From Bryopsis sp. KO-2023 (taxonomy: Eukaryota; Chlorophyta; Ulvophyceae; Bryopsidales; Bryopsidaceae): 64,000 bases of DNA. Numbering within the stretch: position 1 is the stretch's first letter; every line of letters starts with the position of its first letter. The translations under genes and the position numbers were made by a program. Below the pieces are notes generated by a model. That model saw only the letters and a list, made by a program, of their open reading frames with translations. It ran no database searches and was not told where the DNA came from. Of this stretch, positions 1 to 10,600 are shown one piece after another. Where the stretch lies: the NCBI GenBank assembly GCA_030272585.1, contig BSYQ01000005.1, forward strand, positions 1,860,001 to 1,924,000, in the 5' to 3' direction.

Positions 1-2671
1 AACACCGAGCGGAGCGAATGCCACAAGCTCTCGTATTTTTTTTGCCCCTCCAAACTCCCCAGATACACCCTCGAATACGGATTCACGCGAAACGTCGACC
101 AAAACGGGTCATCGCTGGGAGCAGGGAGGACGGGGCCTTCTTGTAGACTCATACTGTTATCGCTGATTTCGAAAGCAAAACCGAAAAAAAACCTGGTTGT
201 GGAAGGCAGAAAAAAAGACAAATACTCGTTAGGATTCCAAAAATCGAATAAAACAGGAATTAATAAACAGAAAAGATGCTCTCCGCCACGCCGACAAAGA
301 AACAGAAACGTGGGCCAGCAACACCAGCAATGTCTCCCCCCTCCCCCCACCCAAACTCACATCACCCAGAAGAAGATGGAAGCCACTCCTTTCATTAGAA
401 AAAAAAAAAACTGGACACACAAGGAAAGCATCCAATTTGATCCTGCTCTCCTCGACCTCCATCAGACCCCTCCCCCCTTTCGTCCGTTTGGCAAAAAATC
501 TGATGCTTTTGAATTTAAACGAGTTATCGCCCAAAAGAAATGACAACGACCCCCACCTGTTTTCTCTATAACCTGTGGATCTTCTTCTAGCCTTCCGACG
601 TGAGTTTCGCGCTGTCAAAAAACAGGACCGTCACCGGTTCACCCATGTCTTAACCGCACAGCGTCGTGTTAACACCTCGCTGGGGGGTGCTGGTCAACAC
701 TCGACTCAGCGCAAAATTCCGAACCCATTTGCATTCCCGAAGAAGCTACTAGATGGAATCTGGACTCCCAGCCCGACATAGCGCCACATATCTCGTGATC
801 GACCTCCAAATCCAACCAAATTCACACCCTCCAGCACTGTCATTTTCACCAAACAGTGTGATCACCAAATCTCTTTCCAATTCGAATCGAATCCTCCCCC
901 CCCCCAAAAAAAAAAAGGAACAAAAAAAGAGCTGGGCTTCTGTGTGTGTGTAATCTTTGTTGTTGTTGTTTTTCCCCAAGGGGATGGTGTTTTCACCAAA
1001 ACACAACCAAATCTCAATACCATCCTCCCGAAAAAGAAATAAAACAAAAAAAGACAGGAAATTCACCCAAGTACAGATGAGATGTTCACAGGAACCTGTC
1101 CAACAGGTTGAGGCACAGATGAGGTAAGCCAGTGTGTAACTTGAGTCAACCTTGACCACCCCATGACTAAAACCGAGTAAACCCAAGCAGACGCGGCGGC
1201 TTGGTTATTTTTATTACACCATGTTCACCCAGATTTCACGCTTTTGCGGAGATGGACGAAACTTGAGCAGTCGGCTGTGTGACGCTCCGAAAACGCATTC
1301 GGCACAACTACTAATTCTTCATTCGCGCAGCGACTGAAGATAGAGTCGCACTGAATTACCGCAGAGTCTGTCTACGGCAACTGAGTCGGACTACGCCGAC
1401 TTTGAATGTTCTATCAAAAACTCAATATCTAAACTGCGACGCACTGAAACTATCGTCACCTAAGAAGTCGGCTAAGACCAGTCGCGCTAACAATCATCAC
1501 CATTCGAGAGTCACAGTCTCGATCCCCTTTAACAACGAAAAGCCTGAGACCAGGCATCTGAACGTAACACGAGTCAAAGTCGACGGAGACACTCGCTAAG
1601 AGGGCCTTGCTCCCGAGAGTGAGACAGAAAGTGGAGTCCCCTGGAGGATGGTCGCTAGGAGACCATTGCCTAAGGGGACTCTGGAGACTAAGTTGGAGAA
1701 GAGAGAAACACAAAACGCAAACACCAATAACGAAGGGAGACACTCAGAGGAGAGGTCGGCTCCTCTGAGTGGAGAAAAACCTCCCAAGAGAAGGGCAGCA
1801 CCTTCTCTTACTATTCTGACTCCACCTCTATTTCCCTCTAGAATTGAAGTTTGATCAGAAACATTCTTATTTCGAATAAGGACACTCAGAGACACAAGAA
1901 TAATAGCAAGAGAATATTTTTTACAGAAAGAGAAGGGATGGTGTATCCCATTTCAAAAGTGTACTTCAGTAAACCTTGGATGATGCTATCTTTGGCCAGA
2001 AGTACCTCGTCCGGTCGGGATTCCCGTTTAAGGTAAGTCGCGAAGCTTTCCTTAAGTCCGTCACGATAAGAGAGTCCTCCTATAGATAGATGTCCGAAGT
2101 AAGAAGTAAACGAGGTATTCACCGAGTTCTGTCTGTTCTTAATCAGAATTCTGTGGGATATTTATACTCGCGGCCGGTTCTAGCGCTAGCGCATGTGTGC
2201 TGGCCGCGAGTTCGGCGTCACGACAGGGGTCGACTAGCGACCCGACTGCCAGTCGTGCGTATCGCCTAAGAGATCGTTTTTCGTAGTGAGTCGTATCCGT
2301 TTCGCTGGAATCCATAGTGTTTTCGCCGGCTCCTTGTGTTCCCAGCCGCACGTTTCGTAGAAGTCATACCTCGGATGTCATAATACGACAGTGCCGGCAG
2401 TAAGACTCCTAGTACTCTGCACTAGCCATGGGTTGGCGTGCCAGCTATTCGATATCTTCCAGCGTATCAATATACAACTTTCCTACGTCATCGACCTCGT
2501 CAGGAATTGAACCCGACGTACGAACCACCAGGTCTCACATAGAGCAGCGTAAAATACGACTGTTTATCAGTGTGAGTTGGCAATTCCATTCTTCCGAATT
2601 ATCATCGGAATAATCATTACATCTGGTGGCAGTACATCTGCCATGTTCTTTCTAGCTCCGTCACAGGCTGT
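1..2671. other. Gene-poor left flank
   Basis: I recognise no protein-coding gene here. Open frames are short and of unusual composition. The part from about 1300 to 2450 is less homopolymer-rich than most spacers in the window and is packed with small perfect stem-loops (listed separately). The right end at about 2672 is where the inverted repeat of the Mutator-like element begins. Confidence 0.6.
1636..2257. other. Cluster of perfect stem-loops
   Basis: Several inverted repeats follow each other. Positions 1636-1679 form an imperfect hairpin (GTCCCCT...AGGGGAC). Positions 1742-1752 pair perfectly with 1760-1770 (11 bp, 7-nt loop). Positions 1786-1794 pair with 1801-1809 (9 bp, 6-nt loop). 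Positions 2166-2175 pair with 2202-2211 (10 bp, core GCGGCC). Positions 2219-2224 pair with 2252-2257 around an inner 6-bp stem (2227-2232 with 2238-2243). No coding frame runs through them. They could be a structured RNA, remnants of a mobile element, or regulatory DNA; I cannot tell which. Confidence 0.45.
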
Positions 2672-2812
2672 GCGATCACGTGTCGCATCCCTGTGCACAG
2701 CCGCAGGAGACAGCATCTCCAGTACAGGGATGTACCCCCATATCTGCAAATCCCATATCCGACAGTCCCATGTTCGAAAGTCCCGCGAACGCTAAAGTCC
2801 GACATACACGCA
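2672..2812 (+). repeat. Left terminal inverted repeat of the MULE
   Basis: The core (about 2745-2812) matches the reverse complement of 11687-11760 almost base for base over some 65 bp, including the stretches CCCATATCCGACAGTCCCAT and CGCGAACGCTAAAGTCCGAC. Weaker similarity continues outward to about 2672. Inside it the unit TCCGACAGTCCCAT recurs, as expected for transposase-binding subrepeats. Confidence 0.65.
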
Positions 2813-4780
2813 TCAATGTTCTGACTCTGCCTTCGTCCATTCCGCCTCAGCAACCCACCAGAATCGGAACAGCATTCCATGTCTGGCCATGCCCCAAACT
2901 TTTCTCTTTCGCTCGTCTGCGGTCCGCAACCGTTTCCGCTTCGCAAAAGGAGCGCGCGCCACCGTCGCCGACGCCACTGCGCGTCTCTACCTCTCCAACT
3001 CGCTGTCGCTGAGGTGGTCGTGTCGCGTCCATGTCGAATGCTGCCGAAACCCTCTGCGACCTAGGGTAAGCTCCATCTCTTTTTCGTTTTCGCTCTCTTC
3101 GCTCGTGCCCCGTGTAGAAATCACTTTCCCTGTCGCCGTTCCTTGCTCGTGTGTGTTTCTGTGTGCTGTGTGGTGTACAGGATTGCGTGCTCCTGTCAGG
3201 TTGTACGGCGTATTCCTGGGTTGACACTCCCTCTCCTCCATGCACTCTCCCTGTTGGGGAACAATGGTTTGTTTGTTCCTTTTCTTCCACTCGATTTGGT
3301 TGTCCCCTGCTCTTCTCTCTCTTGCTATTTGGTCTGCCTTTTCTTCTTTTGTTTGGTTTCCTTGACTGTCTTGGTGTCCTGTTTCCTCTCCTTGCTCATG
3401 TGTGCATCTGTTTGCTTGGTGGTGTGCAGGGAATGTGGAATGAGTCGCCTCCAGGAGCTAATCTGACCTTCAATGAATCCAGAGCTCGATTGATGTCATC
3501 CCATATATAGTGATGTGTATATCCACCAACAATTTTAAACGAGAAAGAAGCGCTGCATTTGAAAAGAATTCCTGGGCTGGGGGGGGATCGAAGAATGTGG
3601 TATAAAAGCGAATCCAAACCAGATGAGTGAAAGGATCCATCAGAGCCCGACAAGCTTCTTGGAAGCACACCCAGAAGCAATCCCAGAATAGAAAGCGCGC
3701 TCCTGGAGACCGCATCTCGCTGATACGGAAGAGAAGACCAGGAACCCCCAAATTAGGTACTGCTGGTTGAATATCCTCTTCGAAAAATTCATTTTCCCTT
3801 GTAGTAAAGCTCTCTTGCTGAGTCCAGTTCGTCGTACACAATCCCCAACCAAGAACAGCAGAAACCCTGCCATCAGTCCGTGTAGTTTTGTCCTTAGTGT
3901 CCCCCCGACAGTCCCTTCCAGGAAGGAGACCCAACTGGTGGTAGTGGAAACCCTTAGCCTGTGGGTGTTCAGTGGAGCCTGTAGAGACTCGCTGCTTGGA
4001 TGTGCCTGTTTGATTAATGTGTTCCCTTTTCTGCTCTCTCTCTTGTGAATTTGAATGTCTTCTCCAGTGCTGTTGTCCCGAATCCCTTGTATCCCTGTTT
4101 GCCGTTGCGTGTATGTCTGGTGTGGTACCCAGCGTTGAATTTGTATGTGTCCTTGTGTGTCCCCCAGATGTCGATGAAAAGGGTAATGATCTTGTTTCGT
4201 GCTTCAGGTGATGTACAGGTGGCCATGCCCCATCAGCAACGTGCCCGAAAGAGGTTGCCGCCCAAGAACTCCTGCGGAGCAGACCACCGCGAGGGGCCGT
4301 GCCCCATCAGCAGCATATCAGGTCGTCGCGCGAGAACGGATGCGCGTGACACACAGTAGTAAATCTTCTTTCATACAGGTTGGGTTCTTGTTTCCTCCCA
4401 TTCTTGTATACTTGTTCATCAAATTTTTGCAGACCATTTTGCAGTCTATTTTGTCAGGGGGGGACACTTGCTTGATTTCATGTGATGTTTTTATTGTTTT
4501 CTTTTGGGACTCATTTTTCCCTTCCCTTTCGTACTTATTTTTTCAACCAGCAAGGTTTGTTTAGCCCCCACACACACACAAACAGGAGTGCAATGGGGGC
4601 GAAGCATTTGGCCGATCGAAAATATGGCAAAAATACGGGACAGGGGGCAGTAAACCGAAACCATCGCAGCAAGGCACCTAACCGCGCTGTCCTCAAGTGA
4701 AAGTAGAAGTGATTGGAGCAGTGGGCGTTCATTTTTGAGGGGTGGAGGGGAAGTGACGTAGTGTGTGTTGTGGGGCAGGA

Positions 4781-5269
4781 ATGGGAGGCGCTCAGGCCCA
4801 ACAGCTTCAGGGTGCTAATTTGTTGTTGAGCATGCTGAGGAGAGCAACACGTCCTGCTCAGCAGGCCAATCCCTTGGTAGCGATGGCCGCTGCGCAACAG
4901 CAACAACAGCAGCAACAGCAACAGGAATTGCCAATTGCAATTACACCAATTGCAGCAGCAGTTGCAAGTAAGTGCATTCGGAACACTACCCCCAGAATTG
5001 TATCATGCTACCAAAAGAATAAAGCAACAAACAAAATAATGTGCCAACCCTGTCAACTGAATACGTTTTTTTTTCCTTTTGCCAAGGGGGGAATAAATAG
5101 TAATAAAATACTTCTCTCAATTTGTGTCTAGGCCCAGAGAAAAATGGTATACGACCATCCTGCAGTTGTTTTAACGCTGCAGGGAGTACCTGTCAATAGT
5201 TCACAGTTCACTGACTGGTTCAGTGTGCCACAGTTTGGTGGTGGTCGAAGTGAAATACAGTGGCGTTAG
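4781..5269 (+). other. Possible glutamine-rich spliced ORF inside the MULE
   Basis: An ATG at 4781 follows an acceptor-like GGGGCAG and opens a Gln/Ala-rich frame with a CAR-codon run (about 4890-4922), ending at a good donor (4967/GTAAGT). An acceptor TGTCTAG at 5130 precedes a 46-codon frame (5132-5269) ending in TAG. The two frames do not join in phase at these sites, so the model is incomplete or wrong. Further acceptor-like sites at about 3180, 3430 and 4208 hint at a plus-strand, multi-exon transcript across 3.0-5.3 kb. No family recognised. It might be a captured host gene or a non-coding transcript. Confidence 0.2.
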
Positions 5270-5330
5270 ATAACTAAAAACAAAATAATTTTTTTGGGGG
5301 GTTTTTTCCCCTTCTTAAAAAAACAACTGT
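5213..5330. repeat. Outlying copy of the 121-bp repeat
   Basis: A diverged copy of the unit found in tandem at 6105-6660. It carries the same CACAGTTTGGTGGTGG block (5229) and the same TTAGATAACTAAAAAC block, just downstream of the protease stop codon on the minus strand. Confidence 0.75.
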
Positions 5331-5364
5331 TGCAGCGCGTCCCAATCGTCACAACAACCCTTAA

Positions 5365-7573
5365 TCATTCGTTAACTCTTTTCCCCCAAGACTCCCTGAC
5401 CATATCTAAAGCGAGTTGTCCTCTCAACGCGCTAAGATTATCGGTAGTGCATGGTACGAGTGGTTTCCCGGAAGCGAGTCTGTCTCCAAACCAGCACACG
5501 AATACGCCACAGCTCCAAGCGTCGTCTTGGATACGAGCTTCGTCAAGTGACCTGAAAACCCATTCTTTCTCCTTGTTCAACAGAGGGCAAAAGTCCAACA
5601 TCGCGTCGATTACGTTGTCCATGAATTCTCTGTCTGTATGTCGTGCACTGTCGATGAAGAACCCAAGTGCCTCTTTGGGTTTCAGTGCGAACAGGATCCT
5701 ATAAAGAAATGTGAAAAAATCAATAGTATTACAAGTGGAAGGATACTATAAAAAATATAGTATTCTAATACACTAGAATATTAGAATATTAATATAGTAT
5801 TTTGTATATTGTATTAATAAAAATAAATAAATAATAATAATAATTAATAATTAATTAATAATAACAATAATTAATAAAAAAACATATCTTTTCAGCATTT
5901 TTACCAGTGCTTATTCTTTTGGTTCAGGGGAATGAGAAGAAGGGATTTGCTGGATATGGAGTGGTGATCCATCCAAGAAGAAGCTCGGTCGACACCATCG
6001 TCCATAACAAGCTTCGAGAGGGCGCAGCTCATTGCGGTAATGTCGGGCCCAGCTCTTGCAGCCCTATCCAGCTACGAAAAAAATCCACGAAAAACCCTTT
6101 TTCTAAAAGATAACTAAAAACAGAATAATTTTGGGGTTTTTTTTTCCCTTTTTTTCTTTAAAAAAAAAAAACTGGTTGGTTCAAAGTGACACAGTTTGGT
6201 GGTGGTCGAAGTGAAATACAGTGGCGTTAGATAACTAAAAACAGAATAATTTTGGGTTTTTTTTTCCCCTTTTTTCTTTTAAAAAAAAAAAACTGGTTGG
6301 TTCAAAGTGACACAGTTTGGTGGTGGTCGAAGTGAAATACAGTGGCGTTAGATAACTAAAATCAGAATAATTTTGGGGTTTTTTTTTCCCTTTTTTTCTT
6401 TTAAAAAAAAAAACTGGTTGGTTCAAAGTGACACAGTTTGGTGGTGGTCGAAGTGAAATACAGTGGCGTTAGATAACTAAAAACAGAATAATTTTGGGGT
6501 TTTTTTTTCCCTTTTTTTCTTTAAAAAAAAAAAACTGGTTGGTTCAAAGTGACACAGTTTGGTGGTGGTCGAAGTGAAATACAGTGGCGTTAGATAACTA
6601 AAAACAGAATAATTTTGGGGGGTTTTTTCCCCCTTTTTTCTTTAAAAAAAAAAAACTGGCTGGTTCAGTATCAAAGTGAATAATCTGAATATATATTTCC
6701 ATGAATGAATATTCGGGATCTGGAATCGTTGGCTGTTGAACTCCAACGAGTCATTCGGTGTGGGTTTCATTGCAGTGACATGGCCATCAGGGCTATCAAG
6801 ATATTCTGGAAACATGCAGTGTGGCCATTCCCTATGCTGCCTCCGAGGCAGGTCCAACTGTTGGTCAGGCAAGGAGACGCCGAGCAAAACCATGAGGTTC
6901 CATGACCCCTGGAAAAAAACTGAAGACGTGCACTGCTCGGAAAAAGTAAGGGTTGTTTGGGGGGCTATAGAGCACAGTACAACTCAGCCACAGAAAACGT
7001 ATTAAAAAAAATCCCTAGAGGCGAAAACACCGTTAATCTCCCCCCTAACATTGTCTTTACTGAAGGGGGAGTTTAGAAGGGAGGGATGAACGTGCTTGCT
7101 GCCAATGCCGAGGCTTTGTCTCGTTCAAATTAATTTGGATTAATTTGGCAGAATGCTGTTTAGCAGAAAATTGCAGCCCGGGGGGAAATACGGTTGAAAG
7201 GAAAATATAGACACCTGCATTTATGGGGGAGTGTTAGGCCATGTAGGTTTGGATACAACCTACATGGCCTAACACTCCCCCATAAATACAGGTGTCCACA
7301 TTTTCTTACACATAGTACATTTCTTACCCCATAGTCGATCACGGTATCGTTGAGCCATCCCCCCCCCCTCGTCGTTTTTAGACTTCTGACGGTCAACAAT
7401 TCTTTCGTGGGCAAAAAGCCATAAACTTCGGCGTCATCGGCTACGGTAAAGGCGCGTAAAATTTCAGTTCCCAAATTTTGGGGGGTGAAATGGTCGGGGG
7501 CTTCGATCCACTTCGTCGAAGGTGGAAGGAAATTTTCCAAATCAATCTCCGTAACCTGTATTTCTCGTGCCAA
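5365..7573 (-). CDS. Ulp1/C48-family SUMO-type cysteine protease of the MULE
   Basis: Predicted to be a cysteine protease of the Ulp1/SENP fold, cleaving SUMO-like modifiers or a related substrate. Exon 1 is 7573-7328 (or from an acceptor at 7555) and holds the entry motif WLNDTVIDYG. A likely exon 2 starts at 6908; its 3' end is unclear. Exon 3 (6071-5905) ends in the catalytic His (LLLIPLNQKNKHW). Exon 4 (5698-5365) continues W-ILFALK, then the catalytic Asp (FFIDSA), Gln (ARIQDD) and Cys (AWSCGVFVCWF), then stop. The junction of exons 3 and 4 is in phase (TG|G). The intron before exon 3 contains the 121-bp array and the one after exon 1 a long palindrome. The first ATG lies 47 bp after the transposase stop. 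The His-Asp-Gln-Cys set is complete, so the enzyme is probably active. Confidence 0.75.
6105..6660. repeat. 121-bp tandem repeat in a protease-gene intron
   Basis: The block CACAGTTTGGTGGTGG recurs at 6190, 6311, 6432 and 6553, a period of 121 bp, with a partial unit at each end. Each unit also has TTAGATAACTAAAA, a T-rich run and an A-run followed by ACTGGTTGG. Units are nearly identical, so the expansion is young. It lies between exons 2 and 3 of the Ulp1-type gene. Confidence 0.9.
7201..7305. repeat. 49-bp-arm palindrome
   Basis: Positions 7201-7249 are the reverse complement of 7257-7305 with about three mismatches, separated by a 7-nt spacer (TGGATAC). The inner 39 bp have a single mismatch. 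It sits just inside the first intron of the protease gene on the minus strand, about 25 bp past the 5' splice site. It would fold into a very stable hairpin in RNA, or may be a nested miniature element. Confidence 0.9.
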
Positions 7574-7620
7574 GGAACAAAAAAAATATTAAAAATAAAA
7601 ATAACTTTTGCATACAATAT

Positions 7621-10600
7621 TTAAATCATGTGGATACAAAAATTCTCGGTTGTTTCTTCGACCCTTGTACGGACCTTCGTTCCCAAACCCAAACCGGTTG
7701 TGTGGGCTTCTCCCGAACCCGAACCCGATGCTGGGGCTGCTCCCCAACCCGAATCTGTTGCCGAGGCTGCCAAAAAACCCGAACCCGATGCTGGGGCTGC
7801 TCCCCAACCCGAATCTGTTGCCGAGGCTGCCAAAAAACCCGAACCCGATGGTGGGGCTGCTCCCCAACCCGAATCTGCTGCCGAGGCTGCCAAAAAACCC
7901 GAACCCGATGGTGGGGCTGCTCCCCAACCCGAATCTGCTGCCGAGGCTGCCAAAAAACCCGAACCCGATGGTGGGGCTGCTCCCCAACCCGAATCTGTTG
8001 TCGAGGCTGCCAAAAAACCCAATCCCGATGTTGGGGCTGCTCCCGAACCCAAACCAGTTGCAGGGGCTGCCAAAAAACCCGAACCCGATGTTGGGGCTGC
8101 CAAAAAACCCGAACCCGATGCTGGGGCTGCTCCCCAACCCGAATCTGTTGCCGAGGCTGCCAAAAAACCCGAACCCGATGCTGGGGCTGCTCCCCAACCC
8201 GAATCTGTTGCCGAGGCTGCCAAAAAACCCGAACCCGATGGTGGGGCTGCTCCCCAACCCGAATCTATTGTCGAGGCTGCCAAAAAACCCAATCCCGATG
8301 CTGGGGCTGCTCCCGAACCCAAACCAGTTGCAGGGGCTGCCAAAAAACCCGAACCCGATGTTGGGGCTGCCAAAAATCCCAAACCTGCTGCTGGGGCTGC
8401 CCCCAAACCCAAACCCGATGTTGGGGCTGCCAAAAAACCCAAACCCGTTGTTGGGGCTGCCCCCAAACCCAAACCCGATGCTGGGGCTGTCAAAAAACTC
8501 GAACCCGCTGTTGGGGCTGCCAAAAAACCCAAACCTGATGCTGGGGCTGCCCCCGAACCCGAACCCGCTGGTGGGGCTGTTGATAAGGGAGGATCAGGAA
8601 CCGTAGCTGGTGCTGGTCGAGTTTTTCCCCCCCGAAACTGCTCGGAGCCACCCTTATCAAACCCGGGTACATTATAGGCGACACCTCTCAAGAACTTTTC
8701 AAGAGTGATGTCGCCTTTAAGGAATTGCTCGTGTAGTCGAATAAGACGTTCGTCTACACGAGCGTAGGATTTTTTTTTCCTTTTAGGAGCTGCCCCGGCC
8801 TCCAGTTGTGCTATCAAAGCACCGGCGTCACTTTCCTCCTTCTGAAGTTCATCGAGGAGCTCCCATATGTTAGGGTGTGTTTTCCCTAGTAACCCGTTTA
8901 ATTTTCGATGATACCCTTCTGCGAAATTTATCGTTCGGTGGTCGAAGCGATTATGAACATTCCAAATGCCTACCCCTCCCCGGTGATTCAGCCAATTAAC
9001 TCGGAAATACTCCAATAATTGGGTAATTGGGGTCACCGAACTGTTTGAGCGTTGTGAAGCTTCCTGGACAAGAATAGCAAATCCTTCGTTCACCCGGGGG
9101 GGGGGCAAGAATGCGAGAGCCATCAGTTTCTTAACAAACACCCGGAAGACTTCATCGCGATTGTATTGGGTCTTGAGACCTAAATCACAAACTCGCCGCC
9201 ATATACACTGCGTGAAGTGAAAGTAACAACCGTGTATCGGAACATTCCACACCCCCCGGGCCGCCTCAATAGCGGCGTGCTCAAAATCGAGGACCATCTC
9301 CGTGGGCTGGAGATAGCGGAGGGTTTCAAACAATTTTCTGTAACTCTCCTCATCCTTGTTTGTAAGGAGAGCAAACATGCCGGGCACGGCGTTTCTGCCG
9401 TGCACCGAATGTATAATGTATATCTGTTGGAAAAAACGAGGCGCCGCTCGAAATGTGCCATCGAGAAACCAAATTTCCTGATCCATGCGCGCCAAGCTTG
9501 AGGGAGTAGCGAATATAATTATCCTTTTCTCCCCTTCCATAATATCAGCATGCAGAAAATTTTCACCGGACAAAGACTTTGCCCATTTCCCTTTCCAAAA
9601 CAAAATTAAATAAATTTTACAGAAAAATTCTTTTGAAAAATACAAGCCTCGTATAAATTTCCAGCCCCCAAACCTGATTTCTAATGAAACAAAATTGAAT
9701 TCGCAGAAAAATTTTAATGATTTTTTTACTTTTATATGAGAATATATAACTTTTTCTCTTATTTTGTACAAGAGGTTTTTATTTACCCTCGTAAATAATT
9801 TTTGCTTTTTTTATTTCTAAAAAAAAAAATCCGTACTTACTCGAGTAAATAAAAAAAAATAACTAATGCCTCACCTTCAATTTTCAGAGCACCAAGGGAC
9901 GAGGGGATACCCGGAAGTACGGCACGACGGGCGCGATACATCCTCTTTGAGAGGGTGCGAAAATTAGGTAGGGCGTTGACAACACCTAATGCGGCAGATT
10001 CGATGCGTGCTTCCCTATATATTTTAGGGACTGAAAAAAAAATCGTTTTAATTGACCCTTGAAATTTTCGGAAAAGAAAAAAGGCAATATGGTCATCTTT
10101 GGGTTCGAATCCCAAATGCCTTAAAAAGAAATTTTCTGTGGATCTTAGCGTATTTGTTTCCAAAAAATAAAAAAGGAAAAAATATATATATATATTTTTT
10201 AGTTCCCTGAAATATGAGATATCCACAGAAAATTTCACATGATTTTTTACTGAATCTGAGCATCTTTTTTTTTCAGAGTGCAATAGTCACACAAAAAAAA
10301 AAAATACAAGAAATTCATTTTAAAAAAAGGCAATATGGCAATCTTTGGGTTCGAATCCCAAATGCCTTAAAAAGAAATTTTCTGTGGATCTTAGCGTATT
10401 TTTTTCCAAAAAATAAAAAAGGAAAAAAAATATATATATATTTTAGTTCCCTGAAATATGAGGTATCCACAGAAAATTTCACATAATTTTTTACTGAATC
10501 TGAGCATCTTTTTTTTTCAGAGTGCAATAGTCACACAAAAAAATAAATATAAGAAATTCATTTTAAAAAAAGGCAATATGGCAATCTTTGGGTTCGAATC

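Noticed and set aside
199-2351. Short frames of 60-150 codons on both strands in the left flank
   Set aside because: No domain similarity, mutual overlap on opposite strands and hairpin-rich sequence make coding unlikely.
2493-2534. tRNA gene on the minus strand (T-arm GGGTTCAATTCC with a pairing outer stem)
   Set aside because: There is no D-arm, anticodon arm or A-box within tRNA distance. Only a minihelix-like fold is present.
7700-8575. CRISPR-like array
   Set aside because: The units are contiguous 60-bp tandem repeats with no unique spacers, coding in frame in a eukaryotic transposase.
7567-8677. Three long overlapping plus-strand open frames (323-349 codons) rich in Pro, Cys or Ala
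   Set aside because: They are shadows of the 60-bp array. The minus-strand frame continues into a genuine transposase domain, whereas the plus-strand frames have no flanking domain.
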